The notes: generated by a model not told the origin, from the sequence alone. A stretch of 36,025 nucleotides of DNA from Deltaproteobacteria bacterium (GCA_947490345.1 CANLGL010000056.1:1-36025); one strand, 5' to 3'. Shown: positions 14,706-23,184, numbered from the stretch's first letter. Numbers and translations: made by a program.

Positions 14706-16655
14706 GTGCGAACGATGTGGCTGATCCTCGCTTGCGTCGCGGAGGTGCCGGAGCGCACCTTACCCGAGGTCGAGCCGACCGCGCCCGCTGGACTCTGTCC
14801 CGACCCCGGCCCTGCCCCGGCCCCCGCCGACTGGGCCCCAACGGGCACGGCCTACGCCGGCGCGCTCTCGACGATCGCCACCAACGGCGAGGCTCCGCTC
14901 TACGTCGGCTCTGCGCTCGCGGGAATGTGGCGCCTCGACGCACTCACCGACGCCGAATTGCACAAGGTGCTCGTCCCCAACACCACGCATACCCTCGGCG
15001 ATCTGGTGGTGGATGCGGACGATCCGCGCCGGGTGTACCGCTCGGCAGGCGGGACGGTCCATCGTAGTGATGATGGCGGTGCCAGCTGGGTGATCACCGA
15101 CTTCGGCTCTCGCGACGCGGCCAGCGAGTTCCCCGGCCATGTGTACGGTCTCGCCGTTCCCAGCGCCGTCCCCGGCCGGGTCTACGCGCTCTTGGACACC
15201 GGCGTCTTCGGCGTCTCCGAGGATGCCGGGGCCACCTGGCAGGCCCGAGGCCTGGTGCCGGTGGAGGGCGGGGCGGGCGCGATCCTCGACTACTACCGCC
15301 GCTTCCGCATCGTCGCCGGGGACACCGCCGCCGACGCGGTCCTCGTCCACGACGGTCGGACACTTTTCCGGTCGGTGGATGAGGGCGACAGCTGGACCGC
15401 GGTGCTCGCCGACGTGGGGCGGCCCGAAGCCTTGGCGCGGAATCCCGGAGCTCCGGGCGAGGTCCGCCTCGGCGCCTGGACCAGCGATGATGGCGGTGCC
15501 ACCTGGTCGGAAGGGGCCATCGACGCCACGGTGGCGTTCTGGGGCGACGCCCTCTACGCCGTCGGCGACGACGATGTGCTCCACATCAGCGATGACAGCG
15601 GCAGTCGAACCGTGGCGCTGCCCACGGTGGGCACCACCGGGGTGGTCGGCCAGGGCGCGGACCTCCTGGCGATCGACGACAGCTCCATCTGGCACAGCGC
15701 CGACGGCGGCGGCTCCTTCCTCCGCTACGAAGACAGCAACATCGAGCGATACTTCGCGGTGGTGGCGCCCGACCCGGCCTGCCCCAGCGTCGTCTGGGCG
15801 GGGACGCGCTGCGAAAGTGGCCTCTACCGCAGCGACGATTGGGGGGACAGCTGGCAGAACGTGGCGGCGCATGGTCACTACGTGATGGACATCGTCTTCG
15901 ATCCGGCGCGCCCCGAGCGCGTGTGGCTGGTCAACGACGATGTGCTCCTGCGCTCCGAGGATCGCGGCGCCACGTGGGCCCACCTGTGGCAGGCCTACCA
16001 CTTTCACGGGTTTGCGCTGGACCCCGAGGTTCCAGGGCGGATGTTACTCGGGAGCGTCGGGAGCGGTGACTACGCGGACACTAGCGGGCAGGTGTACGTC
16101 TCGGAGGATGACGGGGCCAGCTTTGTGCCCACGACCGGCCTGCCCACCAACGCCGCCAGCGCCCACAGTCTGGCGTTCGTCGGCGGTGACGTGGTGCTCC
16201 TCGGCACGTACAAGGCGGGCGACGTCTCCCACCTCTACGGTCAGGGCATCGGCCTGTGGCGCTCCACCGACCGCGGGCTGAGCTGGTCGCAGGTGGACAT
16301 CGACGTGGCCGACGTCGCCCGGGTCACCGCGGCCGACGATGCCATTTATGTCGCGACAGAACGCGGAGTGTACACCTCCCGCGACCAAGGTGACAGCTGG
16401 GTCCTTGCCATCGAAGGGACCTTCCGCTGGGTCGACTTCGCGGGTGAGCGCGGCCTTGCCCTCGAGGGCGACGGCGCGGTCTGGCTCACCGACGACGGCG
16501 GACTGAGCTGGTCGCTCGACCTTGCCGCGGAGGATCCCCCCGACCAGCTGACGCTCGACAATCCCCTTGCCCGTGTGGCGCTGGCCTCCGGCGGCGGGGT
16601 CGCGTGGTGGGCGCGCTACGGCTTCGGCGTTGATCGACGCAGCTTCGCGCCATAG
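14706..16655 (+). CDS. Asp-box (BNR/sortilin-like) beta-propeller lipoprotein
   Basis: This 649-residue protein begins MRTMWLILAC, a very short lipoprotein-type signal, if the GTG at 14706 is used. An ATG three codons later is the alternative; the GTG start gives the expected positive charge. The rest is a propeller with at least eleven S/T-x-D-x-G-x-x-W/F Asp-boxes, for example SDDGGASW, SEDAGATW, SVDEGDSW, SDDWGDSW, SEDRGATW, STDRGLSW and TDDGGLSW. These proteins are surface-exposed and often bind glycans or proteins. It is the first gene of a four-gene operon with a sulfatase-like protein, an RmlC-like cupin and a GNAT-like protein. Confidence 0.82.
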   Translation: MRTMWLILACVAEVPERTLPEVEPTAPAGLCPDPGPAPAPADWAPTGTAYAGALSTIATNGEAPLYVGSALAGMWRLDALTDAELHKVLVPNTTHTLGDLVVDADDPRRVYRSAGGTVHRSDDGGASWVITDFGSRDAASEFPGHVYGLAVPSAVPGRVYALLDTGVFGVSEDAGATWQARGLVPVEGGAGAILDYYRRFRIVAGDTAADAVLVHDGRTLFRSVDEGDSWTAVLADVGRPEALARNPGAPGEVRLGAWTSDDGGATWSEGAIDATVAFWGDALYAVGDDDVLHISDDSGSRTVALPTVGTTGVVGQGADLLAIDDSSIWHSADGGGSFLRYEDSNIERYFAVVAPDPACPSVVWAGTRCESGLYRSDDWGDSWQNVAAHGHYVMDIVFDPARPERVWLVNDDVLLRSEDRGATWAHLWQAYHFHGFALDPEVPGRMLLGSVGSGDYADTSGQVYVSEDDGASFVPTTGLPTNAASAHSLAFVGGDVVLLGTYKAGDVSHLYGQGIGLWRSTDRGLSWSQVDIDVADVARVTAADDAIYVATERGVYTSRDQGDSWVLAIEGTFRWVDFAGERGLALEGDGAVWLTDDGGLSWSLDLAAEDPPDQLTLDNPLARVALASGGGVAWWARYGFGVDRRSFAP

Positions 16656-16666
16656 CTGGAAGCTCG

Positions 16667-18448
16667 GTGCTCGCCCTCGTCGCCTCCCTCGCGCTCGCGC
16701 AGTCGCCGCTTCAGGTGATGGTGTGGCCGCTGCCGTGGCCGGATGGCGGTGCCGTCTCGGCCTGGGCGCCGACGGCGGAGGTCGGGGGCGTCACCGTCGG
16801 CGCCGGCTCGACGCCCACCACATCTCGCGTCACCTGGCTGCCGGGCACCAAGGGGAGCCTCTGCTCGCCGCCCGTCGCCGTGCCGGTGGGCTCCACCGTG
16901 CGCCTTCGGACCCGCGTGAAGGGCAGCGCCAGCCTTGGCGACGTCACCGCCCTGCACCTTCACCTCGCCGGCGCCAGCGGGGAGCACCACATCGCCCGTC
17001 GCCGCTTCGAGGTCGGCGCGTTTCCGTGGGAGCCGGTCGAGGTCACCGCTACGCTGCCCACCGGCACGGAGAGCGCCTACGCCTGCCTCGAAGTGCAGAT
17101 GGTGAAGCCCGACTCGGCGGGGAGTCTGGAGCTCGATCCCGTGGTCCTGGAGAGCATCCACGCCGAAAGTCGCACACCGCGCCTGCCCATCCGGCGCATC
17201 CTGCTCCTGTCGATCGAGACCATCCGCTGGGATCACCTCTCCGGCAACGGCTACGCGCGGGCGACGACGCCCAACCTCGATCAGTTGATGAAAGAGGGCG
17301 TGTCGCTCGATCAGCACTACGCGCCGGCCCCGTACACGCACCCGTCGCTGGCCTCGCTCATCACCGGTCAGGCGCCCGTCACCCTCGGTTTCGTCGACAA
17401 CATCCCTTCGATCGGTCGCAAGTTCCCGACGGCGGCCGAGCTCTTGTCCCAGGCCGGCTACGTGACTGCCGCCTTCAACGTCCAGTACGTCCTGAGCAAT
17501 CGGTACGGGCTCAACCGCGGCTTCCACTACTACCGGAACCACCCCAACGACACGTCCGCCAGCGTGCTGAACCAGGAGCTGATTCCCTTTCTGACCGAGC
17601 ACGCCGACGACAACCTGTTCTTGTGGGCCCACTATTTCGACCCGCACGGTCCCTACCGCCCACCCGCCAGCTACCGCGCGGCCTACACGGGCGACGCGAT
17701 CTGGGCTGCGGACACCATGCAGGTTGAGCGCGGCGAACTGTCCGAGGGCGCGCCATTGGTGCCGAAGTACATCTTCGAGAATGGCAAGTCCGAGCGTCGC
17801 CACTACGTCGCCGGGTACGACGGTGACCTGACGTTCACCGACGCCGAGCTGGGCCGCCTCATGGCCTACGTGCGCGCGTCGAATCGCGACGACACCCTGG
17901 TGGTGATCACCGGCGACCACGGCGAATCGATGACCGATCACGACCGCTACTTCTGCCATGGAAGCCTCTACGATCACGATCTCCACGTGCCGATGGTCGT
18001 GTGGGGGCCGGGGCTCGTCACCGCCGGCACGCATATTTCGGTGCCGACGTCGCACGTCGACGTGCTCCCCACGCTCCTGGACTACGCCGGCGCGGGCGGT
18101 CTGCCGGGTTTCGGCGGCGTGAACCTCCGCGCGGCGCTCAGCGGAGGGGCAGCTCCCGTTCGCGACTGGGTCACCTCGGTCGTCGGGCGCGCCGACCGCC
18201 TTCGCTACGCGGTGCACGCCCCTGGCGGCCTGAAAGTGCTCACCGACGCCCGTGGCCGCTTCCTGCAGTCCTTCGACGTGGCCGCGGACCCGAACGAGCG
18301 CGCCGAGCTCAGCGACAAGAAGGCGGGTCGCGCGCTCAGCAAGCGCTTCGCGGCCTGGCTGCGGAGCCAGAAGCCGAAGAAGGTGAAGCGCCAGACCCTC
18401 GATGAAGAAGACGCCGAGCGGCTGCGCGCGCTCGGTTACCTCGACTGA
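16667..18448 (+). CDS. Sulfatase-superfamily protein lacking the formylglycine cysteine
   Basis: The 593-residue protein has a signal peptide (MLALVASLALA), an N-terminal beta domain (about 20-170) and an alkaline-phosphatase/sulfatase fold (about 177-540). Metal-site segments are LSIETIRWDHLSG (the usual first Asp is Glu184), DPHGPY and VVITGDHGES (Asp417, His418). At the nucleophile position the usual C-x-P-S-R is replaced by THPSL (Thr224), so it cannot form formylglycine. It is more likely a phosphotransferase, phosphatase or unusual hydrolase, as in Thr-using relatives such as LtaS. GTG start with GGAAG 4 nt upstream, 11 bp after the Asp-box gene. Confidence 0.82.
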   Translation: MLALVASLALAQSPLQVMVWPLPWPDGGAVSAWAPTAEVGGVTVGAGSTPTTSRVTWLPGTKGSLCSPPVAVPVGSTVRLRTRVKGSASLGDVTALHLHLAGASGEHHIARRRFEVGAFPWEPVEVTATLPTGTESAYACLEVQMVKPDSAGSLELDPVVLESIHAESRTPRLPIRRILLLSIETIRWDHLSGNGYARATTPNLDQLMKEGVSLDQHYAPAPYTHPSLASLITGQAPVTLGFVDNIPSIGRKFPTAAELLSQAGYVTAAFNVQYVLSNRYGLNRGFHYYRNHPNDTSASVLNQELIPFLTEHADDNLFLWAHYFDPHGPYRPPASYRAAYTGDAIWAADTMQVERGELSEGAPLVPKYIFENGKSERRHYVAGYDGDLTFTDAELGRLMAYVRASNRDDTLVVITGDHGESMTDHDRYFCHGSLYDHDLHVPMVVWGPGLVTAGTHISVPTSHVDVLPTLLDYAGAGGLPGFGGVNLRAALSGGAAPVRDWVTSVVGRADRLRYAVHAPGGLKVLTDARGRFLQSFDVAADPNERAELSDKKAGRALSKRFAAWLRSQKPKKVKRQTLDEEDAERLRALGYLD

Positions 18449-18450
18449 CC

Positions 18451-18915
18451 ATGGCTATCGGCACCATCCACGACGTCGTCGTCCAGGACCTCGTCGTCCA
18501 CCCTGACGACCGGGGGCGGCTCTTCGAAGTGCTGCGCCGCGACGACCCCCACTTCCGTGAGTTCGGACAGGCTTACGTCACCACCACCTACCCCGACGTG
18601 GTCAAGGCCTGGCACCGGCACCAGAACCAGGACGACTACTTCTGCTGCCTCACCGGCATGGTGAAGTTGGTCATCCGCGACGACCGGCCCGACTCGCCCA
18701 CCGGCGGCACCACCCAGGAGGTCTGGCTCGGCGAGCACAAGCTGCGACTGGTGGTCGTCCCCCGCGGCACGTGGCACGGCTGGAAGTGCGTGAGCGAACG
18801 GGAGGCGATGATCCTCAACCTGGTGACCACGCCTTACGACCCCGCCGCCCCTGACGAGGAGCGGCTACCGGCTCATGGCGCCCTGGCTTACGACTGGTCA
18901 CGACGGGACGGATAG
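18451..18915 (+). CDS. RmlC-like cupin (dTDP-4-dehydrorhamnose 3,5-epimerase family)
   Basis: The 154-residue protein has the RmlC-type cupin pattern: DDRGRLFEVLR, a YVTTTYPDVVKAWHRHQNQDD segment with His55 and His57, LTGMVKLVIRDDR, SPTGG, VPRGTWHGWKC and an ending ALAYDW. Family members epimerise nucleotide sugars. This short, divergent form belongs to the group found in sugar and surface-polysaccharide loci, so the exact substrate is open. It starts 2 bp after the sulfatase-like gene stop and is followed after 5 bp by the GNAT-like gene. Confidence 0.85.
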   Translation: MAIGTIHDVVVQDLVVHPDDRGRLFEVLRRDDPHFREFGQAYVTTTYPDVVKAWHRHQNQDDYFCCLTGMVKLVIRDDRPDSPTGGTTQEVWLGEHKLRLVVVPRGTWHGWKCVSEREAMILNLVTTPYDPAAPDEERLPAHGALAYDWSRRDG

Positions 18916-18920
18916 CGCCG

Positions 18921-20048
18921 GTGCAGGTTTCGGTTCATGAACGGCTCGGCGGCCTCGATGCCGCGGCGTGGGACGCGCTGGTGCCCGCCGACGATCCCTT
19001 CTTGGAGCACGCCTTTCTGAGCTCGTTGGAGCGCTCCGGCGCCACTGGGCGCGCGGCAGGGTGGGCGGGGGCGCATGTCGTCGTGGAGGACGGCGGCGCC
19101 TTGCTCGCCGCGTTGCCAACGTGGCTGCGTGGCGACAGTTGGGGGGAGTACATCTTTGATCACGGCTGGGCGAACGCCGCCCACCGCGCGGGCATCCGCT
19201 ACTTCCCGAAGCTCACCAGCGCGATCCCGTTCACGCCCGCCGCGGCCGGCCGCGTCCTCGGTGATCCAGCGCTGCTCGGCGCCCTGGTGGCGGGGGTTGA
19301 GGGCGTCCGGCAGGCGGCAAAGGCCTCCTCCCACCACGTACTCTTCTGCAACGCAGCGGAGAGCGAGGCCTTCCGCGGACTGGGCTATGCCGTGCGCCTG
19401 GGGCTGCAGTTCCAGTGGGAGGACGACGGCTACGGCGACTTCGACGGCTTCCTGGGCCGGCTGACGTCGCGCCGGCGGAAGGAGCTCCTGCGCGAGCGAC
19501 GGATGGTCCGCGAAGCCGGCGTCGAGGTGCGCGTGCACCGCGGCGAGGAGCTGGTCGCTTCCGAGTGGAGCGCGCTGCACCGCTGGTATCGGAACACCCA
19601 GCACCAGCACGGTCACGAGGGATACCTCCCGCCGGCGTGGTGGGAGACGGAGCTTCCCGGTCTGGCGCGGCGCGCGCTCGTGGTGTTGGCCCGTCGCGAC
19701 GGCATTCCGATCGCCGGTGCGCTCAACTTCTGGACGCCCCGGGCCATCCACGGCCGCTACTGGGGCGCCGACGAGGAGGTCAAGGGCTTGCACTTCGAGG
19801 TCTGCTACCACGCGCTGGTGGAGTGGGCGCTCGCTCACGGTGTCGGCCGGGTGGAGGCGGGCGCGCAGGGGGAGCACAAGCTGCAGCGGGGATTCCTGCC
19901 TCGGCTGACCTACTCCGCGCACCGCATGGCCGATGCGCGGCTGCATGAGGCGGTGGCGGACTTCTGTCAGCGCGAAGGGGAGGGGATCGCGGCGGCGCGG
20001 GAGGAGTACTTGGGGCACAGTCCGTTTTCAGACAGAATCGTCACCTGA
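18921..20048 (+). CDS. FemAB/GNAT-like acyltransferase (DUF482 type)
   Basis: This 375-residue protein matches the DUF482/COG3146 family of predicted N-acyltransferases related to FemAB. Typical segments are YFPKLTSAIPFTP, RRRKELLRERR, WYRNTQHQHGHEGYL, IAGALNFWTP and the C-terminal VEAGAQGEHKLQRGF. Members are thought to transfer an acyl or aminoacyl group in cell-envelope or lipid metabolism, but the substrate is unknown. There is no signal peptide. GTG start at 18921, 5 bp after the cupin stop; last gene of the operon. Confidence 0.88.
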   Translation: MQVSVHERLGGLDAAAWDALVPADDPFLEHAFLSSLERSGATGRAAGWAGAHVVVEDGGALLAALPTWLRGDSWGEYIFDHGWANAAHRAGIRYFPKLTSAIPFTPAAAGRVLGDPALLGALVAGVEGVRQAAKASSHHVLFCNAAESEAFRGLGYAVRLGLQFQWEDDGYGDFDGFLGRLTSRRRKELLRERRMVREAGVEVRVHRGEELVASEWSALHRWYRNTQHQHGHEGYLPPAWWETELPGLARRALVVLARRDGIPIAGALNFWTPRAIHGRYWGADEEVKGLHFEVCYHALVEWALAHGVGRVEAGAQGEHKLQRGFLPRLTYSAHRMADARLHEAVADFCQREGEGIAAAREEYLGHSPFSDRIVT

Positions 20049-20085
20049 GGCGGCGCTCGGGGGCCGAGGCGGCGACTACGCCCCC

Positions 20086-20280
20086 CAAAAGGCGCGTGTT
20101 CCGGGAGTATGGTCGCCAAAACGCGCGTCCTGCCCACGATTCCGGGGCCACGTCCACGCGGGCCAACGAGCGAACCTGCATTTCTCGCCGCCGCCGGCAT
20201 CCCGGCATGGACCCACGCGCGTCTTGCGCGCTTCTGGAGGGGGATACTCCCTTGGGACGCGCCTTTGGAGGGGGATACTC
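20086..20280. repeat. Intergenic repeat cluster, two direct and two inverted copies
   Basis: A motif of about 26 bp that reads roughly GAGTATCCCCCTCCAAAG then GCGCGT occurs four times. TGGAGGGGGATACTC at 20235-20249 and 20266-20280 (period 31) are the clear inverted-orientation copies. More degenerate forward copies lie near 20086-20103 (CCCCAAAAGGCGCGT) and 20107-20133 (GAGTAT, then CCAAAACGCGCGTCC). The gap 20049-20325 is otherwise non-coding. The cluster lies between the GNAT-like gene and the truncated oxyR. Confidence 0.65.
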
Positions 20281-20325
20281 GGTTCGCGCACGGCGGTACG
20301 CGGTCCCCTCGATGGCCCGGCACCG

Positions 20326-20799
20326 TCAAACGGTGGAGAGCGAGCCCGCGGCCGTTGTCGCGATCTCCGCGATCCGGCGGCCGACCGCCTCGAGCGGGCT
20401 TCCGCGTCGCCAGCAGACGACGAGCGTACGCGTGGGCGCGTCCGCCACTGGGCGAATTCGAAGCGCCGCCCGTTGCGTCTCGGTCGCGACGGCGAGGCGG
20501 GGAAGCAGCGTCAACCCGAGCCCCGCCGCCACCATCTGCACCAGCGTCGGTAGGCTCGTCGCGCGAAAGGCCAGCTCGTGCAGGTCGGCGGTCGCGCAGG
20601 CAGCAAGCGCCTGATCGCGCAGGCAGTGGCCCTCCTCGAGCAGGAGCACACCTGCGCTCCCCAGCTCGTCCAGCTTCACGGGAGCGCCCTGGGCCCAGGC
20701 CAGCGCCTCGGCGCCTTCGCCTCGCGGCACGGGCCCGGCGAGCATGAACGGGTCGGTGGCGAACGGCGCGGCCTCCACGTCACCGAGCTCCGCGGGGAA
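20326..20799 (-). pseudogene. oxyR: 5'-truncated oxyR (LysR-family peroxide sensor remnant)
   Basis: The open frame encodes only the C-terminal half of OxyR. EGHCLRDQALAAC reproduces the redox site of E. coli OxyR (Cys199 and Cys208 with the same eight-residue spacing), followed by FRATSLPTLVQMVAAGLGLTLLP and the closing helices. A GTG at 20778 could start a 150-residue product, but homology continues a few residues upstream (FPAELGDV, to about 20799). It then stops abruptly with an in-frame stop before the divergent ahpC gene. The helix-turn-helix DNA-binding domain and the first part of the sensor domain (about 150 residues) are absent. It therefore cannot act as a normal DNA-binding regulator. 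It is most simply a deletion remnant. Confidence 0.85.
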
Positions 20800-20843
20800 G
20801 CATCTTTGGGGCGTCCTCCATCCCGGAGGCTCTGGAGTTCCTC

Positions 20844-21386
20844 ATGTTGACCGTTGGCGATACCCTTCCTTCCTTCTCCCTCACCGCTGTCACCTCGCTC
20901 ACCCCCGGCAAGGAGTTCGAGACGCTCACCGATACGTCCCACCCTGGCAAGTGGCTCGTGCTGTTCGCCTGGCCGATGGACTTCACCTTTGTATGCCCCA
21001 CCGAAATCGGTGCCTTCGGCAAGAAGGAGCGTGAATTCTCCGATAGGGATGCTCAGATCCTCGGCTTCTCCACCGACAGCCACTACGTGCACCTCGCGTG
21101 GCGCAAGAGCCACCCCGACCTCGCAGCGCTGCCCTTCCCCATGCTCGCGGACGTGAGGCGGGAGCTGGCGCTTCGGTTGGGCATCCTCCACAAACAGGAT
21201 GGTGTCGCGCTCCGCGCCACGTTCCTCATCGATCCGGAAGGGATCATCCGCCATGTCAGCGTGAACGACCTGGATGTGGGGCGCAACGTCGACGAGACGC
21301 TCAGGTTGTTGGACGGGTTCCAGACCGGCGAACTGTGCCCGTGCAACTGGAAGAAGGGTGATGCGACCCTGACGGCGGGGTTGTAG
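20844..21386 (+). CDS. ahpC: AhpC-type 2-Cys peroxiredoxin
   Basis: The 180-residue protein closely follows actinobacterial-type AhpC: HPGKWLVLFAWP, DFTFVCPTEI with the peroxidatic Cys51, DRDAQILGFSTDS, PFPMLADV, VGRNVDETLR and the C-terminal ELCPCNW with resolving cysteines at 165 and 167. It reduces hydrogen peroxide, organic hydroperoxides and peroxynitrite in the cytoplasm. GGAG lies about 8 nt upstream of the ATG. It is followed after 2 bp by ahpD, its usual reductant in organisms lacking AhpF, and faces the oxyR remnant. Confidence 0.95.
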   Translation: MLTVGDTLPSFSLTAVTSLTPGKEFETLTDTSHPGKWLVLFAWPMDFTFVCPTEIGAFGKKEREFSDRDAQILGFSTDSHYVHLAWRKSHPDLAALPFPMLADVRRELALRLGILHKQDGVALRATFLIDPEGIIRHVSVNDLDVGRNVDETLRLLDGFQTGELCPCNWKKGDATLTAGL

Positions 21387-21388
21387 AC

Positions 21389-21916
21389 ATGAGCGCCCTC
21401 CCCTCCTTGCTGGAGTCTCTGCCCGAGGCCGCACGCGACGCCCGACTCAACGCCAGCTCGGTGTTGAGCGGCGGGTCACTCACCCCCGGCCAACGCTGGG
21501 GAGTGGCGATTGCTTGTGCCGCAACGCTGCGCCACGCCGCCCTGCGTGACGCCGTGCTAGCTGACGCCCACGCCGAGCTGGGTGAGGGTGCCCTGGCGGT
21601 GATCGACGACGGGAACGCCGCGGCCTCGCTGATGGCGATGAACAACGTCTACTACCGGTTCCGCCACCTGATCGAGAAAGAAGCCTACACCCACAGGCCG
21701 GCGCGATTGAGGATGAACCGCCTCGGCAAGCCGGCTACCAGCCTGGTCGACTTCGAGCTCTACTGTCTGGCGGTGAGCGCGATCAACGCCTGTGCCACGT
21801 GCATCCAGGCACACGAGCGCGTGGTGCTCGAGGGCGGCCTGACCGAGGAGCAGGTCCACGACGCGGTTCGGATAGCGGCGGTGTTGAGCGCCGCGGCGGT
21901 CAGCCTGACGCTTTGA
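21389..21916 (+). CDS. ahpD: AhpD-like alkylhydroperoxidase
   Basis: The 175-residue carboxymuconolactone-decarboxylase-fold protein matches AhpD in length and active site: Glu123, Cys135, Cys138 and His142 (INACATCIQAHE) have the same spacing as Glu118, Cys130, Cys133 and His137 of Mycobacterium tuberculosis AhpD. It should recycle oxidised AhpC, linking it to lipoamide or other thiols. It starts 2 bp after ahpC. Its last 17 bp overlap, tail-to-tail, the end of the 6-phosphogluconolactonase-like gene. Confidence 0.95.
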   Translation: MSALPSLLESLPEAARDARLNASSVLSGGSLTPGQRWGVAIACAATLRHAALRDAVLADAHAELGEGALAVIDDGNAAASLMAMNNVYYRFRHLIEKEAYTHRPARLRMNRLGKPATSLVDFELYCLAVSAINACATCIQAHERVVLEGGLTEEQVHDAVRIAAVLSAAAVSLTL

Positions 21917-22556
21917 CAAAAACCATGAAGTGAGGGTGCCGCAGCCGACCCGCTGGCACCCCGGCATCCCCCGCAAGCAGCCTGCGAACGGCCTCGCGGC
22001 GATCGGCCCCCGGCGCGACCAACACGATGGCTCGCGCCTTCGCAAACGCGGGGAGGGTCAGCGTCACCTGCGCCGGCGTTCCGTCCTGCCCCGCGATCAC
22101 GGCGACATCCCCGCGCTCGCGGAGTGCCGGGCTCCCCGGCCGGAGCGCGCCGATGCCCCCGTCGGCCGCCAGCTCCAGCACCACGCAGTCGAGCACCCCG
22201 CGGCAAGGAGGCGCCGTCAGTGAGGCGCTGTAGCGCTGCGCCGCCCGCTCCCCGACCGGGTCGCCCACCGGGTCAACCGGAATGCCGTTGAAGTTCGCCG
22301 GCACCGCGAGCTGGCCCCACAACGACGGCCACACCCGCGCGGGGTGGGCCTCCGCGACGATCGACTCGCTCACCTGCCAGATGCCCGCGCGGCTCCATTG
22401 CGCCGGAATCGCCGCGATGCTGTCGAGCGCAGCGAGCACGGCGGGGCCGCCGTCCAGCGCCAGCTGAAAAGGACCAGTGGTCGTCCGCAGCCGACGCCCG
22501 ACCTCCGCCGCGAGCGCGGCGGTCACGTCAGGTACGGTCACGACACGGGCGAGCAC
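21900..22556 (-). CDS. 6-phosphogluconolactonase-like protein, diverged active site
   Basis: The 218-residue protein resembles 6-phosphogluconolactonase (Pgl/DevB) over its whole length: LALDGGPAVLAAL near 33, a WSRAGIWQVSES segment, AAQRYSASL, the LAADGGIGALRPG loop, VTLTLPAFAKAR and the C-terminal V-F-V strand. The canonical G-x-D-G-H-x-A-S-L-F loop has Gly in place of His, and the DERxVP-type motif is not evident, so activity is doubtful. It may be a paralogue with another role. GTG start, 8 bp after the Reeler-like gene stop. It overlaps ahpD by 17 bp at the 3' end. Confidence 0.7.
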   Translation of the reverse strand: MLARVVTVPDVTAALAAEVGRRLRTTTGPFQLALDGGPAVLAALDSIAAIPAQWSRAGIWQVSESIVAEAHPARVWPSLWGQLAVPANFNGIPVDPVGDPVGERAAQRYSASLTAPPCRGVLDCVVLELAADGGIGALRPGSPALRERGDVAVIAGQDGTPAQVTLTLPAFAKARAIVLVAPGADRREAVRRLLAGDAGVPAGRLRHPHFMVFVKASG

Positions 22557-22564
22557 GCCTCCGC

Positions 22565-23173
22565 TTATCCGACCGGCGCTGCCCGGCGACGTCGCGCCAG
22601 CGCGGCCCCGGCGAAAACCGCGGGGACGAACGCCGCCGCGGCGGCGCCGGAGGCGCAGCTACAGGGCTCCTCGACCTCGCCGGTGTCGCCGGTGTCTTCG
22701 GCCGTATCCGGGGGTTCGCCGCCCGCACCCACCGTCACCGTGACGCTCGGGGGAAAATTCCACCAGTCCCCGACATCCCGCCCGTTGCCGTCGGACGCGA
22801 GGCCGGCACCATAGATCTTGTAGTCGCCGTCGGCATCCGCGCTCCACGTGAAGGCGAAGGTGTGGGCGTGGTCGACCATGGTTGCGGGCTCGCTATGGGT
22901 GACCTCGCCCTTGCTGATGCGCATCTCGTCGCCCACGACGAATTCGCCGCCCTGGGCGTCGATGTTGAGGCCCGCGCCGACCCCCTCGGGGGCCTCGACG
23001 AGCACCGTCAGGTTCACGATGTCGCCCGGCTCGACCGCGAGCGGCTCCGCGGTCATGGTGATCGTCGCCTGCGCCGACGCGTTCCCGTGGCACGAGCATC
23101 CGGCAGCGGCGACCCCCGTTTTGCCGTTGGGGCTGGCGAGCGCGCTGATGACCACGACGAGACAGCCAACCAT
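22565..23173 (-). CDS. Secreted Reeler/choice-of-anchor-like protein with MYXO-CTERM tail
   Basis: The 202-residue protein has an N-terminal signal (MVGCLVVVISALAS), a GCSCHG motif at the mature N-terminus, and a beta domain closely related to the first domain of the protein encoded upstream (EPGDIVNLTVLVEAPEG, ISKGEVTHSEPATM, GDYKIYGAGLASDGN, DVGDWWNFPPSVTVTV). After an acidic Asp/Thr/Glu/Gly linker comes a MYXO-CTERM-type tail: CSCAS, a hydrophobic helix and ARRRR. Such tails are processed by myxosortases and mark surface proteins in Myxococcota. The ATG lies 11 bp after the upstream stop. It is probably a surface adhesion or matrix protein. Confidence 0.78.
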   Translation of the reverse strand: MVGCLVVVISALASPNGKTGVAAAGCSCHGNASAQATITMTAEPLAVEPGDIVNLTVLVEAPEGVGAGLNIDAQGGEFVVGDEMRISKGEVTHSEPATMVDHAHTFAFTWSADADGDYKIYGAGLASDGNGRDVGDWWNFPPSVTVTVGAGGEPPDTAEDTGDTGEVEEPCSCASGAAAAAFVPAVFAGAALARRRRAAPVG

Positions 23174-23184
23174 GAGGACTCCGA

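Noticed and set aside
18927..18943. TTTCGGTTCATGAACGG at the start of the GNAT-like gene resembles the ends of the 49-bp repeats
   Set aside because: Only the terminal palindrome matches and it lies inside a well-supported coding start, so it is probably coincidence.
20076..20329. Open frames across the second repeat cluster
   Set aside because: Translations only reflect the DNA repeats and have no start context or homology.
23045..23120. Haem-binding c-type cytochrome motif in the Reeler-like proteins
   Set aside because: The motif is CSCH/CTCH, lacking the two residues between cysteines required for CxxCH haem attachment.
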